Below, in pieces: positions 1-8,692 of a stretch of 64,000 nucleotides of DNA (its first letter is position 1; every line of letters starts with the position of its first letter). Under the pieces are notes generated by a model. The model saw only the letters and a list, made by a program, of their open reading frames with translations, ran no database searches and was not told where the DNA came from. Source of the DNA: Hyphobacterium sp. SN044 (GTDB taxonomy: Bacteria; Pseudomonadota; Alphaproteobacteria; Caulobacterales; Maricaulaceae); NCBI RefSeq assembly GCF_021864465.1, contig NZ_JAKKUV010000009.1, forward strand, positions 50,549 to 114,548, in the 5' to 3' direction. The translations under genes were made by a program, and so were the position numbers.

Positions 1-42
1 GGCCGCGAGCCGTTAAACCTTCGACGGTCCCCGGTTTTGCGT

Positions 43-96
43 CGCGAAGACCGGGGTCCGGACTGGATCCCGGATCGGCTTCGCCGTCCGGGAACC
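43..96. repeat. short palindromic intergenic repeat
   Basis: The arms TCCCGGA (68-74) and TCCGGGA (87-93) pair around a GC-rich loop and follow a CCGGGGTCCGG motif. Similar short palindromes recur at about 8662, 18490, 23571 and 51190. They look like dispersed alphaproteobacterial intergenic repeats. No gene is seen in the first 160 bases. Confidence 0.45.
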
Positions 97-110
97 GTCA
101 ATGTGGAAAG

Positions 111-162
111 AAGGCCTGCCCTGAGGAGCCGCACGGCGGCGTCTCGAAGGGCGGGCCTTTTC
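111..162. terminator. rho-independent terminator (possibly bidirectional)
   Basis: AAGGCCTGCCCT (111-122) pairs with AGGGCGGGCCTT (148-159) with one G-U pair. A T-run follows on the plus strand and an A-rich stretch precedes it, so it could end transcription of the minus-strand gene that finishes at 161. Confidence 0.5.
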
Positions 163-772
163 ATTGCGGTGGTGTTTCGCTCGCCTCTTCCTCATCGCGC
201 AGCCTTGTGCGCTGCTTTCGAAGGCTGTCGGGATAATTCTCGGTATCGCCGTATTCGAGGAAGGCGGGATAGCGCTTGTGCGTACCCTTGATGCGCTCGG
301 CGTGCTTGATGGGGCACCAGTATTGCTCGGTGCGCGAGGCGATTTCCTGGACATAGGCGAGCACACCGTTGGCATAGGAGCAGTAGAGGCAGTTCAGCTT
401 CTGCATCCAGTTCAGATAGGCCAGCCGGTGGCGGTCGAAGACGAGATAGTCGCGCCGTTTCACCTGCCGCAACCCGTAGACCCGGAAGCAGATCGCCTGA
501 AACAGGCTGGCGACGGCGTCGAGCAGGGCGATCGGTACGAGGACGGCGTAGATGAAGGGCGAGGTCAGGATTTCGAGAAAGCCCGACTGCGCCAGAAAGC
601 GCCCGACGGAGATTTTCATGGCCCGTTGCCGTTCCTTCACGGCCTCGGTGAAGCGGGCGCGGCCTTCGGTGAAGCGGTAGCCAAGCTCGCGCCGCCGCGC
701 GATCAGCTCGGTTTCCAGTTCTTCCTCGAGCGCCCGGATATGGGCGATCAGGTCATTGATGTCGCGGGCCAT
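161..772 (-). CDS. conserved hypothetical membrane protein with Cys/His motifs
   Basis: Function unknown; 203 aa. The first ~50 residues are charged and helical (likely coiled coil). A hydrophobic stretch at about 70-98 is probably one membrane hairpin or segment. The C-terminal half carries a CLYC motif (128-131) in NCLYCSYANG and a WCPIKH motif (152-157), so three Cys and one His could form a metal or redox site. The tail is acidic and disordered. The start ATG at 772 lies in a 156-base gap divergent from the amidohydrolase gene. The gene is clearly coding, but no family name can be given with confidence. Confidence 0.75.
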   Translation of the reverse strand: MARDINDLIAHIRALEEELETELIARRRELGYRFTEGRARFTEAVKERQRAMKISVGRFLAQSGFLEILTSPFIYAVLVPIALLDAVASLFQAICFRVYGLRQVKRRDYLVFDRHRLAYLNWMQKLNCLYCSYANGVLAYVQEIASRTEQYWCPIKHAERIKGTHKRYPAFLEYGDTENYPDSLRKQRTRLRDEEEASETPPQ

Positions 773-928
773 GGTGATGCCTCCTCCGCCGAACCGGCTC
801 CGGCATCATGGCATGGATTTTCGACCGCGTTGCCGTGGTATCGAGCAGTCTTGAATCTCACGTGGAATTCATGCGCTGAATTTATCGCCTCCGGTTAGCC
901 TTCCCGCCAAGCCACGGGGAGGTTGCCG

Positions 929-2428
929 ATGACGGACTGGATCAAGGCGGACAGGAAGGCGAAGGCGCGGCTGACGCGCGAGGGGGATTGGGGCCTGCCG
1001 ATCCCGACACGGATCGTCTCGAACGGGGAATACACGCCGCCGCCGCAGACCGAGGACCAGAAGCGGGTCGAGGCCGCGCTGTGGGATATTGCCGGTCAGC
1101 TTGCCCCGAAGCATGGCATGGACCGGCGGGCCTTCCTCAGGACCTCGATGGGGATGGCGGCGGCGTTCGGCGCGCTCAACGCGGTCTTCGGTCCGCTCTA
1201 TTCGGTCGCCGATGCGGAAATGCAGGACGCCGAGGCCGGGGCCGACATGGCCGCGCGCTATGCGGGCCAGTTCGTGTTCGACGGTCACCTTCATTTCGTC
1301 CATGACGATTACGCTTGGCCGGGCATTCTCGGCTTCCGGAATGCGGCGCGGATGATGCAGGCCGAGGGCGTGCCGCAGCGCGACCCGGATTTCTCCGACG
1401 TGAAGTTCGATAACTTCGTGAAGGAGGTCTATTTCGACAGCGACACGACGGTCGGGATCATCTCCACTGCGACCTCCGACGACCCGGCCCGCGAGTTTCT
1501 GACCAACGCCCACATCGCCCGCGACACGGCGCGGCTGAATGCAGCGGCGGGGTCGCGCCGGCTGCTCGGCCATGCCGCCTTCCACCCGGGCACGCCGGGC
1601 TGGATGGACGAACTCGACGAGGCGATCGAGGTGCATCGCCCCGCCAGCTGGAAGGGCTATACGATCGGCGATCCGCTGACCCCGGCCTCGCAATACCCCT
1701 GGCGGCTGGACGACGAAGAGCTGGTCTATCCGGCCTATGAGAAGATGGTTCGCGCCGGGATCAGGAATGTGTGCATCCACAAGGGGCTGATGCCCGCCGA
1801 CTACGCCACGCGTATGCCCGATCTGTGGGAGCACGCGGCGGTGACCGATGTCGGCAAGGCGGCACAGGACTGGCCGCAGCTGAACTTCATCATCTACCAC
1901 GCGGCACTGCGGCCCGTGGTGATGTTCGACCCCGGATTCGTCGCGAACTTCGAGGAGACGGGGCGGATGGAATGGGCGAGCGACCTCGCCGACATCCCGG
2001 CGCGCTACGGCGTCAACAATGTCTATGCCGATGTCGGCACCAGTTTCGGTCAGGGCGCGATCACCCAGCCGCGCCTTGCCGCAGCGCTGATGTCCATTCT
2101 CGTCAAGGGTCTGGGCGAAGACCGGGTCGTGTGGGGCTCCGATGCGGTGTGGTGGGGCTCGCCGCAATGGCAGATCGAGGCCTTCCGCCGGATCGAGGTG
2201 CCGGAGGATTTGCAGGAGCGGTTCGCCCTGCCCGCACTCGGCGCCGGCGACGGGCCGCTGAAGACGAAGATCTTCGGCACGAATTCCGCCGACCTCTACG
2301 GTTTCTCCGAAGCAGAGCGCACGGTCGCGCACTATGCCAATGACCGGATGAGCGCGCACAAGGCGGAATACCGCGCCGCCGGGGCCGAACCGTCGAACGC
2401 TGTCTACGGCTTCATTCACGACAGTTGA
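929..2428 (+). CDS. amidohydrolase family protein (PF04909-type) with internal Tat-like motif
   Basis: Metal-dependent hydrolase of the amidohydrolase-2 class, 499 aa; substrate unknown. FDGHLHF carries the N-terminal HxH metal pair, and a late WGSDAVWWG segment carries the conserved Asp strand. An RRAFLR motif at 66-71, followed by a hydrophobic Ala/Gly-rich stretch and an AEA-like end, resembles a twin-arginine signal preceded by a long leader. ATG at 929 is preferred because GGGGAGG lies about 6 bases upstream; a TTG at 923 would abut the ribosome site. An ATG at 1118, just before the RR motif, has no good ribosome site. Monocistronic by appearance. Confidence 0.8.
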   Translation: MTDWIKADRKAKARLTREGDWGLPIPTRIVSNGEYTPPPQTEDQKRVEAALWDIAGQLAPKHGMDRRAFLRTSMGMAAAFGALNAVFGPLYSVADAEMQDAEAGADMAARYAGQFVFDGHLHFVHDDYAWPGILGFRNAARMMQAEGVPQRDPDFSDVKFDNFVKEVYFDSDTTVGIISTATSDDPAREFLTNAHIARDTARLNAAAGSRRLLGHAAFHPGTPGWMDELDEAIEVHRPASWKGYTIGDPLTPASQYPWRLDDEELVYPAYEKMVRAGIRNVCIHKGLMPADYATRMPDLWEHAAVTDVGKAAQDWPQLNFIIYHAALRPVVMFDPGFVANFEETGRMEWASDLADIPARYGVNNVYADVGTSFGQGAITQPRLAAALMSILVKGLGEDRVVWGSDAVWWGSPQWQIEAFRRIEVPEDLQERFALPALGAGDGPLKTKIFGTNSADLYGFSEAERTVAHYANDRMSAHKAEYRAAGAEPSNAVYGFIHDS

Positions 2429-2484
2429 CGGAACAGGCATGCCGGGCCGGGCGTTTTCTCCTTGAGTCACAAAGGAGGAGTGTC

Positions 2485-2946
2485 ATGGCTGACCGATTTG
2501 ATGGCCCCGATGCCGCCCCGAATCCCGACGAGTCGGAAATTTTCGATGAGGACAAGCATGGCGGCCTGACCGACCAGCGCCGCCCCGAGGCGGGCAAGGG
2601 ATACGCGCCCGTCGATGAAAGCATTTCCGGGCGTCAGGGCGAGCGTTTCGACGAGACCGTTCCCGCAGACGCCGCGGAGCGCGCCGGACGCGATCGCGGT
2701 GCCGCGGCGGGTGAGGGTGCCGAACTGAACGGCGTCCAGACCGAAAGCGAAACCGAAGCGGCGCTCGAACGCGCTGCGAACAACAATACGCCCGAAGACA
2801 AGCCGAAAGACCCGAAGCAGGACCGCGGCGATGTCGACGAGGCGCTGGAAGAGACCTTCCCGGCCTCGGACCCGCCGGCCTGGTCGCCGGGTACAGCCGA
2901 GCCGTCCAACCTCGAAAACCCCGAGGACAATGAGAAAGAGAAATGA
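2485..2946 (+). CDS. small acidic, probably disordered protein
   Basis: 153 aa, rich in Asp/Glu/Pro/Ala, with no predicted fold or membrane segment. The ATG at 2485 follows a strong AAAGGAGGAG ribosome site. Near the C-terminus is the motif DEALEETFPASDPPAW, which recurs in short proteins of many alphaproteobacteria and may be the only conserved element. The gene has its own terminator at 2951-2981. Role unknown; stress-associated hydrophilic proteins can look like this, but nothing here proves it. Confidence 0.75.
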   Translation: MADRFDGPDAAPNPDESEIFDEDKHGGLTDQRRPEAGKGYAPVDESISGRQGERFDETVPADAAERAGRDRGAAAGEGAELNGVQTESETEAALERAANNNTPEDKPKDPKQDRGDVDEALEETFPASDPPAWSPGTAEPSNLENPEDNEKEK

Positions 2947-2950
2947 GTTG

Positions 2951-2981
2951 AAGCCCGCCGTCCCGGCGGGCTTTCGCTTTT
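2951..2981 (+). terminator. rho-independent terminator
   Basis: AGCCCGCCG / CGGCGGGCT perfect stem with a 3-base loop, then TTTCGCTTTT, immediately after the stop codon at 2946. Confidence 0.85.
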
Positions 2982-3039
2982 GCATGACATGCGAATGCAT
3001 CCCGGCTAATCAGCGTCATCGCGCCGTATCGTTTCCGGG

Positions 3040-3939
3040 ATGACACAAATGGATCGCATCGATTCCCTCCGCCTGTTCGCGGCCGTGGCCGAGCTTGGCA
3101 GTTTCACGAAAGCGGCCGAGCGCGAAGGCATGACGCCGGGTGCGGCCTCGAAACAGATCACGGCGCTCGAAACCCGGATGCAGGCGCGCCTGCTGGAACG
3201 CACGACGCGGTCCGTGCGCCTGACCGATGCGGGGTCGGCCCTGCTCGAACGCGTGCGGCCCTGGCTGGCGGAGTACGAGGCGCTGGAAAGCGGACTGGCC
3301 GAAGACAATTCCGCGCCTGTCGGGCTCTTGCGCGTCTCCGCCCCCGTGGATTTCGGCGCGCGGCGGCTGATGAAGCCGGTGTCGGACTTCATGGCGAAAT
3401 GGCCGGGAGTGGAAGTGCGGATGTCGCTCAGCGACCGCATGGTCGACCTGGTCGACGAAGGCTTCGATGTCGCCGTGCGGATCGGCCAGCTTGCGGATTC
3501 AACCCTGATCGCCAAGCGGCTCGCTGCCGCCTGCATGACGATCGTTGCTTCGCCCGCCTATCTCAAATCCGCCGGTGCGCCGGAAACGCCGGAAGACCTG
3601 GCGCGGCATGACTGTATCATCGACCGCAACAAGCCGGCCCCGCAGCAATGGAATTTCACGCGTGACGGCAAGACGACCGAGGTCCGCATCAAGGGGCGGC
3701 TGACGCTCAACGGTGCGACCGCCGCAGTGGAGGCTGCCGCCCAGGGTGTCGGGATTGCCTGCTCGCCCTTATGGGCCGCGCGCGAGGCGATGGAACAGGG
3801 GCGCGTGGTGCGCATCCTGCCCGACTGGGAGCCCGATCACCGCGATCTCTGGGCGGTCTATCCGTCCAGCCGCTATCTCGCCCGGCGCGTGCGCCTCTTC
3901 GTCGATCACCTGGCGGCGTCGTTCGGAGACACCGTCTAG
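3040..3939 (+). CDS. LysR-family transcriptional regulator
   Basis: 299 aa, a normal LysR length. The N-terminal winged helix-turn-helix is clear (LRLFAAVAELGSFTKAAE, then ASKQITALE). An effector-binding domain begins at about residue 90. It resembles the AaeR/DsdC-like group with the RLTDAG linker. An in-frame ATG at 3049 is an alternative start. The stop overlaps the convergent FAD-monooxygenase gene by 4 bases; LysR regulators commonly control neighbours, but that relation is only inferred here. Confidence 0.9.
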   Translation: MTQMDRIDSLRLFAAVAELGSFTKAAEREGMTPGAASKQITALETRMQARLLERTTRSVRLTDAGSALLERVRPWLAEYEALESGLAEDNSAPVGLLRVSAPVDFGARRLMKPVSDFMAKWPGVEVRMSLSDRMVDLVDEGFDVAVRIGQLADSTLIAKRLAAACMTIVASPAYLKSAGAPETPEDLARHDCIIDRNKPAPQQWNFTRDGKTTEVRIKGRLTLNGATAAVEAAAQGVGIACSPLWAAREAMEQGRVVRILPDWEPDHRDLWAVYPSSRYLARRVRLFVDHLAASFGDTV

Positions 3940-5138
3940 AACCGGTGGCCGCCCCAGGGCGGCATGGCCCCGCGCCCGGTCAGGGTCGCGGCCATGATGT
4001 TGCGCACGAGGGGCAGGCGCGAAAGCGGCCCGAAGAGCAAATCCCGCCAGAAGGCGAGAAAGCCCGAGCGGCTCTGGAATAGCGGGGTCAGCGCCCAGCT
4101 CGCCCAGTTATAGAATCGCGTCGTCGGTCGACGTTTGGTTTCAAACCGGCTCAGCACGGCATGGGACACGCGGCCCGGGCCGAGGGCTTCGGTCAGCGCG
4201 ACCGCGTCGCCAAGCGCCAGATTGGCCCCCTGGCCCAGTTGCGGGCTGGTACCGTGCGCGGCATCGCCGACCAGAACGACATTGCCCCTGTGCCAGCGCG
4301 AACAGCGCACATCCCGGTAGGTCGCCAGCGAAAAGGCCGACAGGCCTGTCACGCCCGCAAGCAGTTCGGCGCTTTCCGGCCAATAGGTCTCGAGCCGCTC
4401 GCGGAAGGGTGTGAGGCCTTCGCTGCGCCAGTCCGGCTCTTCTCCGGGACGAAGCGACCAGAACAGGCTGACCGAGGCGGGCCTGTCGGCGTGTAGCGGG
4501 TCGCGGCCCACCGGAAGGATGCCGATCATGACCTCGCAGCGATGATAGACCTGCGCGAGCTCGGCGGCCTTCGTCCAGCGGCCGTTCGGGTCTTCCAGGA
4601 CAGCCCAGACCGCGCCCCACGGATAGAGTTTGTCTCGCGCGGTCGGGCAGACCGCCCGGCGCAGCGCCGAATGCGCGCCGTCGGCGATCACGGCGAGGTC
4701 TGCGGGCGGTGTCTCGCTCCCGTCTGCAAGCCGGAAGCCCGGGTGTTCCGCGCCGGTGATCCCGTTGATCTCCGCGCCGGTCTCGATCCGGACCCCGGCC
4801 TTGATCGCGGCGGTGTGCAGCACGCCGAACAGGCTGGCGCGGTGAATGCCGACGCCATACTCCCCGGCTTTCGCCTCCGCATAACGCAGATCCATCACGC
4901 GGCGGCCGGGCGGGGTGCGGCCATGGAGCCGCTCGATCCGGGCCCCGGCCTCCAGCGCTTCCGGCTCAAGCCCCAACTGCCGCAAGGCGTTCAGGCCCGA
5001 GGGCTGCAGCAGCAGACCCGCGCCAAGCGGGCGGGCTTCGGCGAAGCGTTCGTAGACAGTGACGTCATGCCCGGCCCGGGCGAGTCCCGCAGCCGTGGCC
5101 AGCCCGGCAATGCCGCATCCCGCGATCGCGATCCTCAC
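3936..5138 (-). CDS. FAD-dependent monooxygenase (PHBH-type)
   Basis: 400 aa flavoprotein. The N-terminal Rossmann motif is GCGIAGLATAAG. A DG motif (VIADGAHSALRRA) is near 150 and the FAD ribityl-binding GD motif (VVLVGDAAHGTSP) near 285, the three signatures of the salicylate/p-hydroxybenzoate hydroxylase and TetX-like group. It would hydroxylate an aromatic or similar substrate using NAD(P)H and O2; the substrate is not predictable. The C-terminus has a hydrophobic stretch (WASWALTPLF). The start ATG at 5138 is at the Rossmann strand, as usual. Tail-to-tail with the LysR gene. Confidence 0.88.
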   Translation of the reverse strand: MRIAIAGCGIAGLATAAGLARAGHDVTVYERFAEARPLGAGLLLQPSGLNALRQLGLEPEALEAGARIERLHGRTPPGRRVMDLRYAEAKAGEYGVGIHRASLFGVLHTAAIKAGVRIETGAEINGITGAEHPGFRLADGSETPPADLAVIADGAHSALRRAVCPTARDKLYPWGAVWAVLEDPNGRWTKAAELAQVYHRCEVMIGILPVGRDPLHADRPASVSLFWSLRPGEEPDWRSEGLTPFRERLETYWPESAELLAGVTGLSAFSLATYRDVRCSRWHRGNVVLVGDAAHGTSPQLGQGANLALGDAVALTEALGPGRVSHAVLSRFETKRRPTTRFYNWASWALTPLFQSRSGFLAFWRDLLFGPLSRLPLVRNIMAATLTGRGAMPPWGGHRF

Positions 5139-5216
5139 TGGTACATCCCTTGTGGAAAACCCCGTGGAAAGACTGCGGAGAACCGCGTTCGCAGGCAGTG
5201 GGCAAGTCCGGGAGAA

Positions 5217-5885
5217 CTATTCCGCGGGCGGGGTCCAGCGGATCTCGTAGATGACCGCATCAGCGAGCACGTCAGCCGGCGGAAGCTCGCCGTCCGGACC
5301 CTCATACCCTTCCGGGCTCAGCCAGTAGCCAACCGCCGAATTGCGCGGATCGAGGCAGACGACATCGCCCGAGCGCTCTTCCGCGCCCGGCCAGCATGTC
5401 ATGCCCTCGAACCGGGCCTCGCCATAGGTCTGACCGATCCGGCCGGCCGCATTGGCGATCTTGCCGGGTTCGCGCACCGCGACGGCGAAGATCAGGTCGG
5501 CACCCGGAATGCCCGCGACGACGATGACCGGTTCGCTCGCGCCGCGCGGCATGGCCATCGTCACCGGATAGGGCGAGCCCTCGGTTTCAAGCTCGCTTTC
5601 GACAAGCTCGTATCCGGGAAGGGCTGCGCCGATCGCTTCGGGTGTGTAAGGCGTCGCGGGATCGAAGGGGCCGAATTCGCGGACGGTGATTTCCCAGGCC
5701 TGGGTCTGGTCGGGTTCGGGGTCGTTGGCGGGGATGTCGCCGGGCGTTTCGGTTTCCCTGGTCCCGTCCGGCATTCCGGTCAGCGGGCCGAGATCGTCCT
5801 CGGCTTCGGGTGTGGCGGGATCGGAACATCCTGTCGCCAGCAGGGCAGCGGCCGGGATGATCAGGTGCAAGTAGCGTCGCTTCAT
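5217..5885 (-). CDS. DUF1131/YfeY-like lipoprotein
   Basis: 222 aa. The start at 5885 is chosen because it gives a lipoprotein signal (ATGC lipobox after a hydrophobic stretch) and an AAGGA site about 8 bases upstream; a longer frame reading to 6005 would run into the divergent gene. After a Pro/Glu-rich linker comes a domain with C-W-P-G-AEERSGDVVC and a PDGELPP end. I read this as the DUF1131 family of sigma-E-regulated lipoproteins (YfeY type), based on motif memory only. Likely anchored in the outer membrane; role unknown. Divergent from the lipoprotein gene at 5935. Confidence 0.7.
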   Translation of the reverse strand: MKRRYLHLIIPAAALLATGCSDPATPEAEDDLGPLTGMPDGTRETETPGDIPANDPEPDQTQAWEITVREFGPFDPATPYTPEAIGAALPGYELVESELETEGSPYPVTMAMPRGASEPVIVVAGIPGADLIFAVAVREPGKIANAAGRIGQTYGEARFEGMTCWPGAEERSGDVVCLDPRNSAVGYWLSPEGYEGPDGELPPADVLADAVIYEIRWTPPAE

Positions 5886-5934
5886 GGCAATATCCTTCTC
5901 GGCAGGGACTTCATAGCATTCAGGGGGGATATCC

Positions 5935-6777
5935 ATGAAACACGCAATTGCGGCGATTGTCGCGGGGTTGACCGTGACGGCTTGTGCCACCACCGGCTCC
6001 TCCACCGGGGATCGCGCAGCGATGCCGGCCCCCGCAACCGCGGCGTTCGACTATGCGCCGTCGCGCGATGAAGCGCCGCGGATCACGTCCTCGCGCTTCG
6101 GCTACGACCTGGCGGGTGAAAATGGCTGGTCCGGCGAGATGCGCTTCATCGATGAGGGCGGTGAACCCGTCATCGTGCTGACGCTTTACGGGCCGGACGG
6201 CGCACCGACGGCCGCGGAACTCAGCATCGACATGCCCTATCTTGGCAATGGCATGCGCAGCTTTTCCGGCGAGACCAATGCCGGCGTACCGGTGCATGTG
6301 GCGCTGCAGGCGGGCCCCTGCAGCACGGCGGGGGCGCAGCCGACCCACTATGCCAGCATCGAGGTCGGGGCATCGGCGATGGAAGGGTGCGCGTCGGAAA
6401 ACGCCGAGACCGAGCGCTGGTCGCGCGGCCTGATGGGCTATCTCTCCGCGATCGATTCCTGTTCGCGGGAAGTCGCGGATGTCGATCACATCACGATGGC
6501 GCAGCCGAGCGGCGGCGGCACGGGCGTCCGCATAGCCGACAGGGATGGCCGTCGCTGGGAATGCACGACGCGCTCCGACGGCACGGTGAATGCCGTGCGG
6601 ACGCTCGACCCGGCCGACGTGTTACTGGGCGAGGGTGATCCGATCTTCGTGCGCAGCGACCTGCCGCCGAACGGGCAGGGCTGTTACGCCTACGAGGCCG
6701 TGCGCTACGCCGACGGCCGGCTGATCGGGGCGTTCGGCTACGACACGTGTATCGGGCCCGGCGGGGCGGTCGGCTGA
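5935..6777 (+). CDS. hypothetical lipoprotein with COG3650-like segment
   Basis: 280 aa. The signal peptide ends in a TVTAC lipobox. The middle holds an AMEGCASE segment reminiscent of small COG3650/MliC-like envelope proteins, and several Cys (GPCSTAG, DSCSRE, WECTT, GCYAYE, DTCIG) suggest disulfides in the periplasm. The ATG at 5935 follows GGGGGGAT. It shares a 49-base divergent promoter region with the lipoprotein at 5217-5885. Function unknown. Confidence 0.72.
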   Translation: MKHAIAAIVAGLTVTACATTGSSTGDRAAMPAPATAAFDYAPSRDEAPRITSSRFGYDLAGENGWSGEMRFIDEGGEPVIVLTLYGPDGAPTAAELSIDMPYLGNGMRSFSGETNAGVPVHVALQAGPCSTAGAQPTHYASIEVGASAMEGCASENAETERWSRGLMGYLSAIDSCSREVADVDHITMAQPSGGGTGVRIADRDGRRWECTTRSDGTVNAVRTLDPADVLLGEGDPIFVRSDLPPNGQGCYAYEAVRYADGRLIGAFGYDTCIGPGGAVG

Positions 6778-6824
6778 CCGTTCGCTTAATCGGGTTTTAA
6801 CCGGCGCAGCGCAGGCGGGATGCC

Positions 6825-7724
6825 ATGCGCTGCGTCTTCGCTCTTGCTCTCGTTTTTGCCCTGTCCGCGCCAGTTTCGGCCGATCTGCGCGATGTTGTCC
6901 TGTCTCGCGACGGCGACACGGCGTGGATCCAGCTCGTGTTCGACGAGGCACCCTCGCATGGCGAATTGCTCGCGGAACAGGGCGGTCTGGCAGTCGCCTT
7001 CACTGCGCCGGGCATTGTGCCGCCCGCGATCGAAGCCGCCGAAGGCGATGTTCTTCGTGCCATCCAATTCTCGGACTTTGACGGCCAGACACGCGCGGAT
7101 TTCGATCTCGCGGTGGCGTGGACCGAAGCCCGCGTCCGGGTCGAGGGCGACCGGGTCATCGTGCGCCTGAGCGGTGTTTCCGCATCCGGTGATGGACTGC
7201 CCGCGTCGCATCTGACGACACCGGCTGCTGCCGGGGAACCAGCCGCGGCGGACGAGCCGTCAACCGGCGCTCCACATGGCGGGGCCGGGCTCGACGGTGA
7301 TGCCGTGACGCCAGACACCGACCATGAGGCCGAGGCTGCCGTCGCGGCCGACATACCTGCTGGTCCCGCCGAACTGACGCCCGAAGATGCAAACGGCACC
7401 ACTCCGCCCGCGGCGGTGGCTGGCGATGCCTGCGCCGAGGCCGATGCGCGAATTGTCGATGATCCCTGGGATCTCGACGCGATGATTGTCCAGGCTGAGT
7501 GCGCGCGTTCGAACGGCAATGCCGATGAGGCGGCGGCGCTGCTGGAGCGCGTTACGGCGATGGACCCGGAACGGTTCAGCGCGCTCCTCATGCTGGCCGA
7601 AATACAGAGCGAGCGCGGGGACCGGGATGCCGCGCGCGCGCTTTACGAAATGGCCGCGCAGGCGGCGCGGACCGATGGCGAAGCTGCCGCGGCCATGGCG
7701 CGCATGCGGGCGCTCGCCGACTAG
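6825..7724 (+). CDS. periplasmic protein with AMIN-like N-domain and C-terminal TPR
   Basis: 299 aa. A Sec signal peptide (residues 1-19, ending PVSA) is followed by a beta-rich ~90-residue domain resembling AMIN-type peptidoglycan- or envelope-targeting domains. Next comes an Ala/Pro-rich acidic linker (about 130-200), then at least two TPR-like helical repeats (DPWDLDAMIVQAECARSNG and ERFSALLMLAEIQSERG). The TPRs suggest a scaffold in an envelope complex. The domain assignments are by eye. The stop overlaps the convergent thioesterase by 4 bases. Confidence 0.72.
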   Translation: MRCVFALALVFALSAPVSADLRDVVLSRDGDTAWIQLVFDEAPSHGELLAEQGGLAVAFTAPGIVPPAIEAAEGDVLRAIQFSDFDGQTRADFDLAVAWTEARVRVEGDRVIVRLSGVSASGDGLPASHLTTPAAAGEPAAADEPSTGAPHGGAGLDGDAVTPDTDHEAEAAVAADIPAGPAELTPEDANGTTPPAAVAGDACAEADARIVDDPWDLDAMIVQAECARSNGNADEAAALLERVTAMDPERFSALLMLAEIQSERGDRDAARALYEMAAQAARTDGEAAAAMARMRALAD

Positions 7725-8635
7725 CCTTTCAGGCCGCCGCGTACCGCTTTCGCGATGTCTTCCAGTTCCGCCGGTGTCGCCGCTTCGATGCGGCGCGTTC
7801 GCAGATTCAGCGTCGCGGCAATGCCCTCGACCGTCCACCACGGCCTGCCGGTCAGCGGATCGAGCACCCAGTGAACCAGCTGGCGGACCTTGTCGGTGCC
7901 GCCCGACAGTGCCGAGCGGACCATGTAGCCGTCGCCGGTGCGCGGATAACGGCGCACGCGGATGCGGCATTCCAGAAGCGCGCCGCCCTTCGGGTCGCCG
8001 CCTTCGGACATGCGCCGGTCGGGGAAGGCCTGCACGAAGTTTGCCACCGAGTCCGAAACCTTGCCGATCAGGAATTCCGGCCGCATCGCACCAAAGACAT
8101 CGGAGTCCTCGATGCCGATCCGTCCCAGTCCGATGGGGAATAGGCGCAGGGCCTCGGCGCGCTTCAGCGAGACCAGCTCATTCCAGTCGGCCGGCGGCAA
8201 TCCGCGCGGCGTGCTCTCGGGTGCGGGCTCGACCTCAAGCCTTGCGGCCTCGCCGCGGAAACGCGACGGCCAATCGAACACGCGTCCCGTGTCAGGCACG
8301 ACATGCTCGACCCGCGCTGTCAGCGTGGCGGCGAGCCGGCCGTCACCGGAATGGCGCATGCTGAGCGCGATGTCGGCGTCGCTGGCGCCAACTCTGGAGT
8401 AGCCGCCTTCGATGTAGAGCGGCGCACCCGGGCGGGCTTCACCCAGAAAGCGGACATGCCATTCGACCGGGCGAATGGTCGCCGTGGCTCCGGGGGAGAA
8501 GGCGCGCACCAGGCCCGATTGCTCGGTCAGGCGCGCAATCGCCTGCATGCCCTTGCCCAGATAGGCCTTCACATTGAGGTGACCCATCTCGTCGCATTCC
8601 CAGGCGTTCGCATTGCCGCGCCAGAGTTCGTGCAT
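7721..8635 (-). CDS. double-hotdog acyl-CoA/acyl-ACP thioesterase-like protein
   Basis: 304 aa, about twice the size of a single hotdog domain. The N-terminal ECDEMGHLNVKAY is the classic 4HBT/FatA-like active-site motif (D-x-M-G-H-x-N). A second half begins near 150 (FPIGLGRIGIEDSDVFGAMRPEF). It probably hydrolyses an acyl thioester in the cytoplasm; substrate unknown. The start ATG at 8635 leads directly into the hotdog fold. The GIY-YIG relic and Zur gene lie upstream on the same strand. Confidence 0.8.
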   Translation of the reverse strand: MHELWRGNANAWECDEMGHLNVKAYLGKGMQAIARLTEQSGLVRAFSPGATATIRPVEWHVRFLGEARPGAPLYIEGGYSRVGASDADIALSMRHSGDGRLAATLTARVEHVVPDTGRVFDWPSRFRGEAARLEVEPAPESTPRGLPPADWNELVSLKRAEALRLFPIGLGRIGIEDSDVFGAMRPEFLIGKVSDSVANFVQAFPDRRMSEGGDPKGGALLECRIRVRRYPRTGDGYMVRSALSGGTDKVRQLVHWVLDPLTGRPWWTVEGIAATLNLRTRRIEAATPAELEDIAKAVRGGLKG

Positions 8636-8661
8636 CAGTCGTCTCGCGAATCCATTCCACC

Positions 8662-8686
8662 GGGGCCCCTGCGAAGGCAGGGACCC
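8662..8686. repeat. palindromic repeat next to GIY-YIG relic
   Basis: CCCTGC (67-72 of this block) GAAG GCAGGG forms a hairpin inside GGGGCC...GGGACCC. On the minus strand it lies directly after the stop of the GIY-YIG-like tail at 8693-8761. Sequences of this type accompany small GIY-YIG genes in other alphaproteobacteria (from memory). Confidence 0.5.
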
Positions 8687-8692
8687 AGAAAA

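Noticed and set aside
869-2470. Long minus-strand open frame of 533 codons
   Set aside because: It is antisense to the amidohydrolase gene, which has clear family motifs and a ribosome site; its own translation is Arg/His/Pro-rich without domains, typical of high-GC shadow frames.
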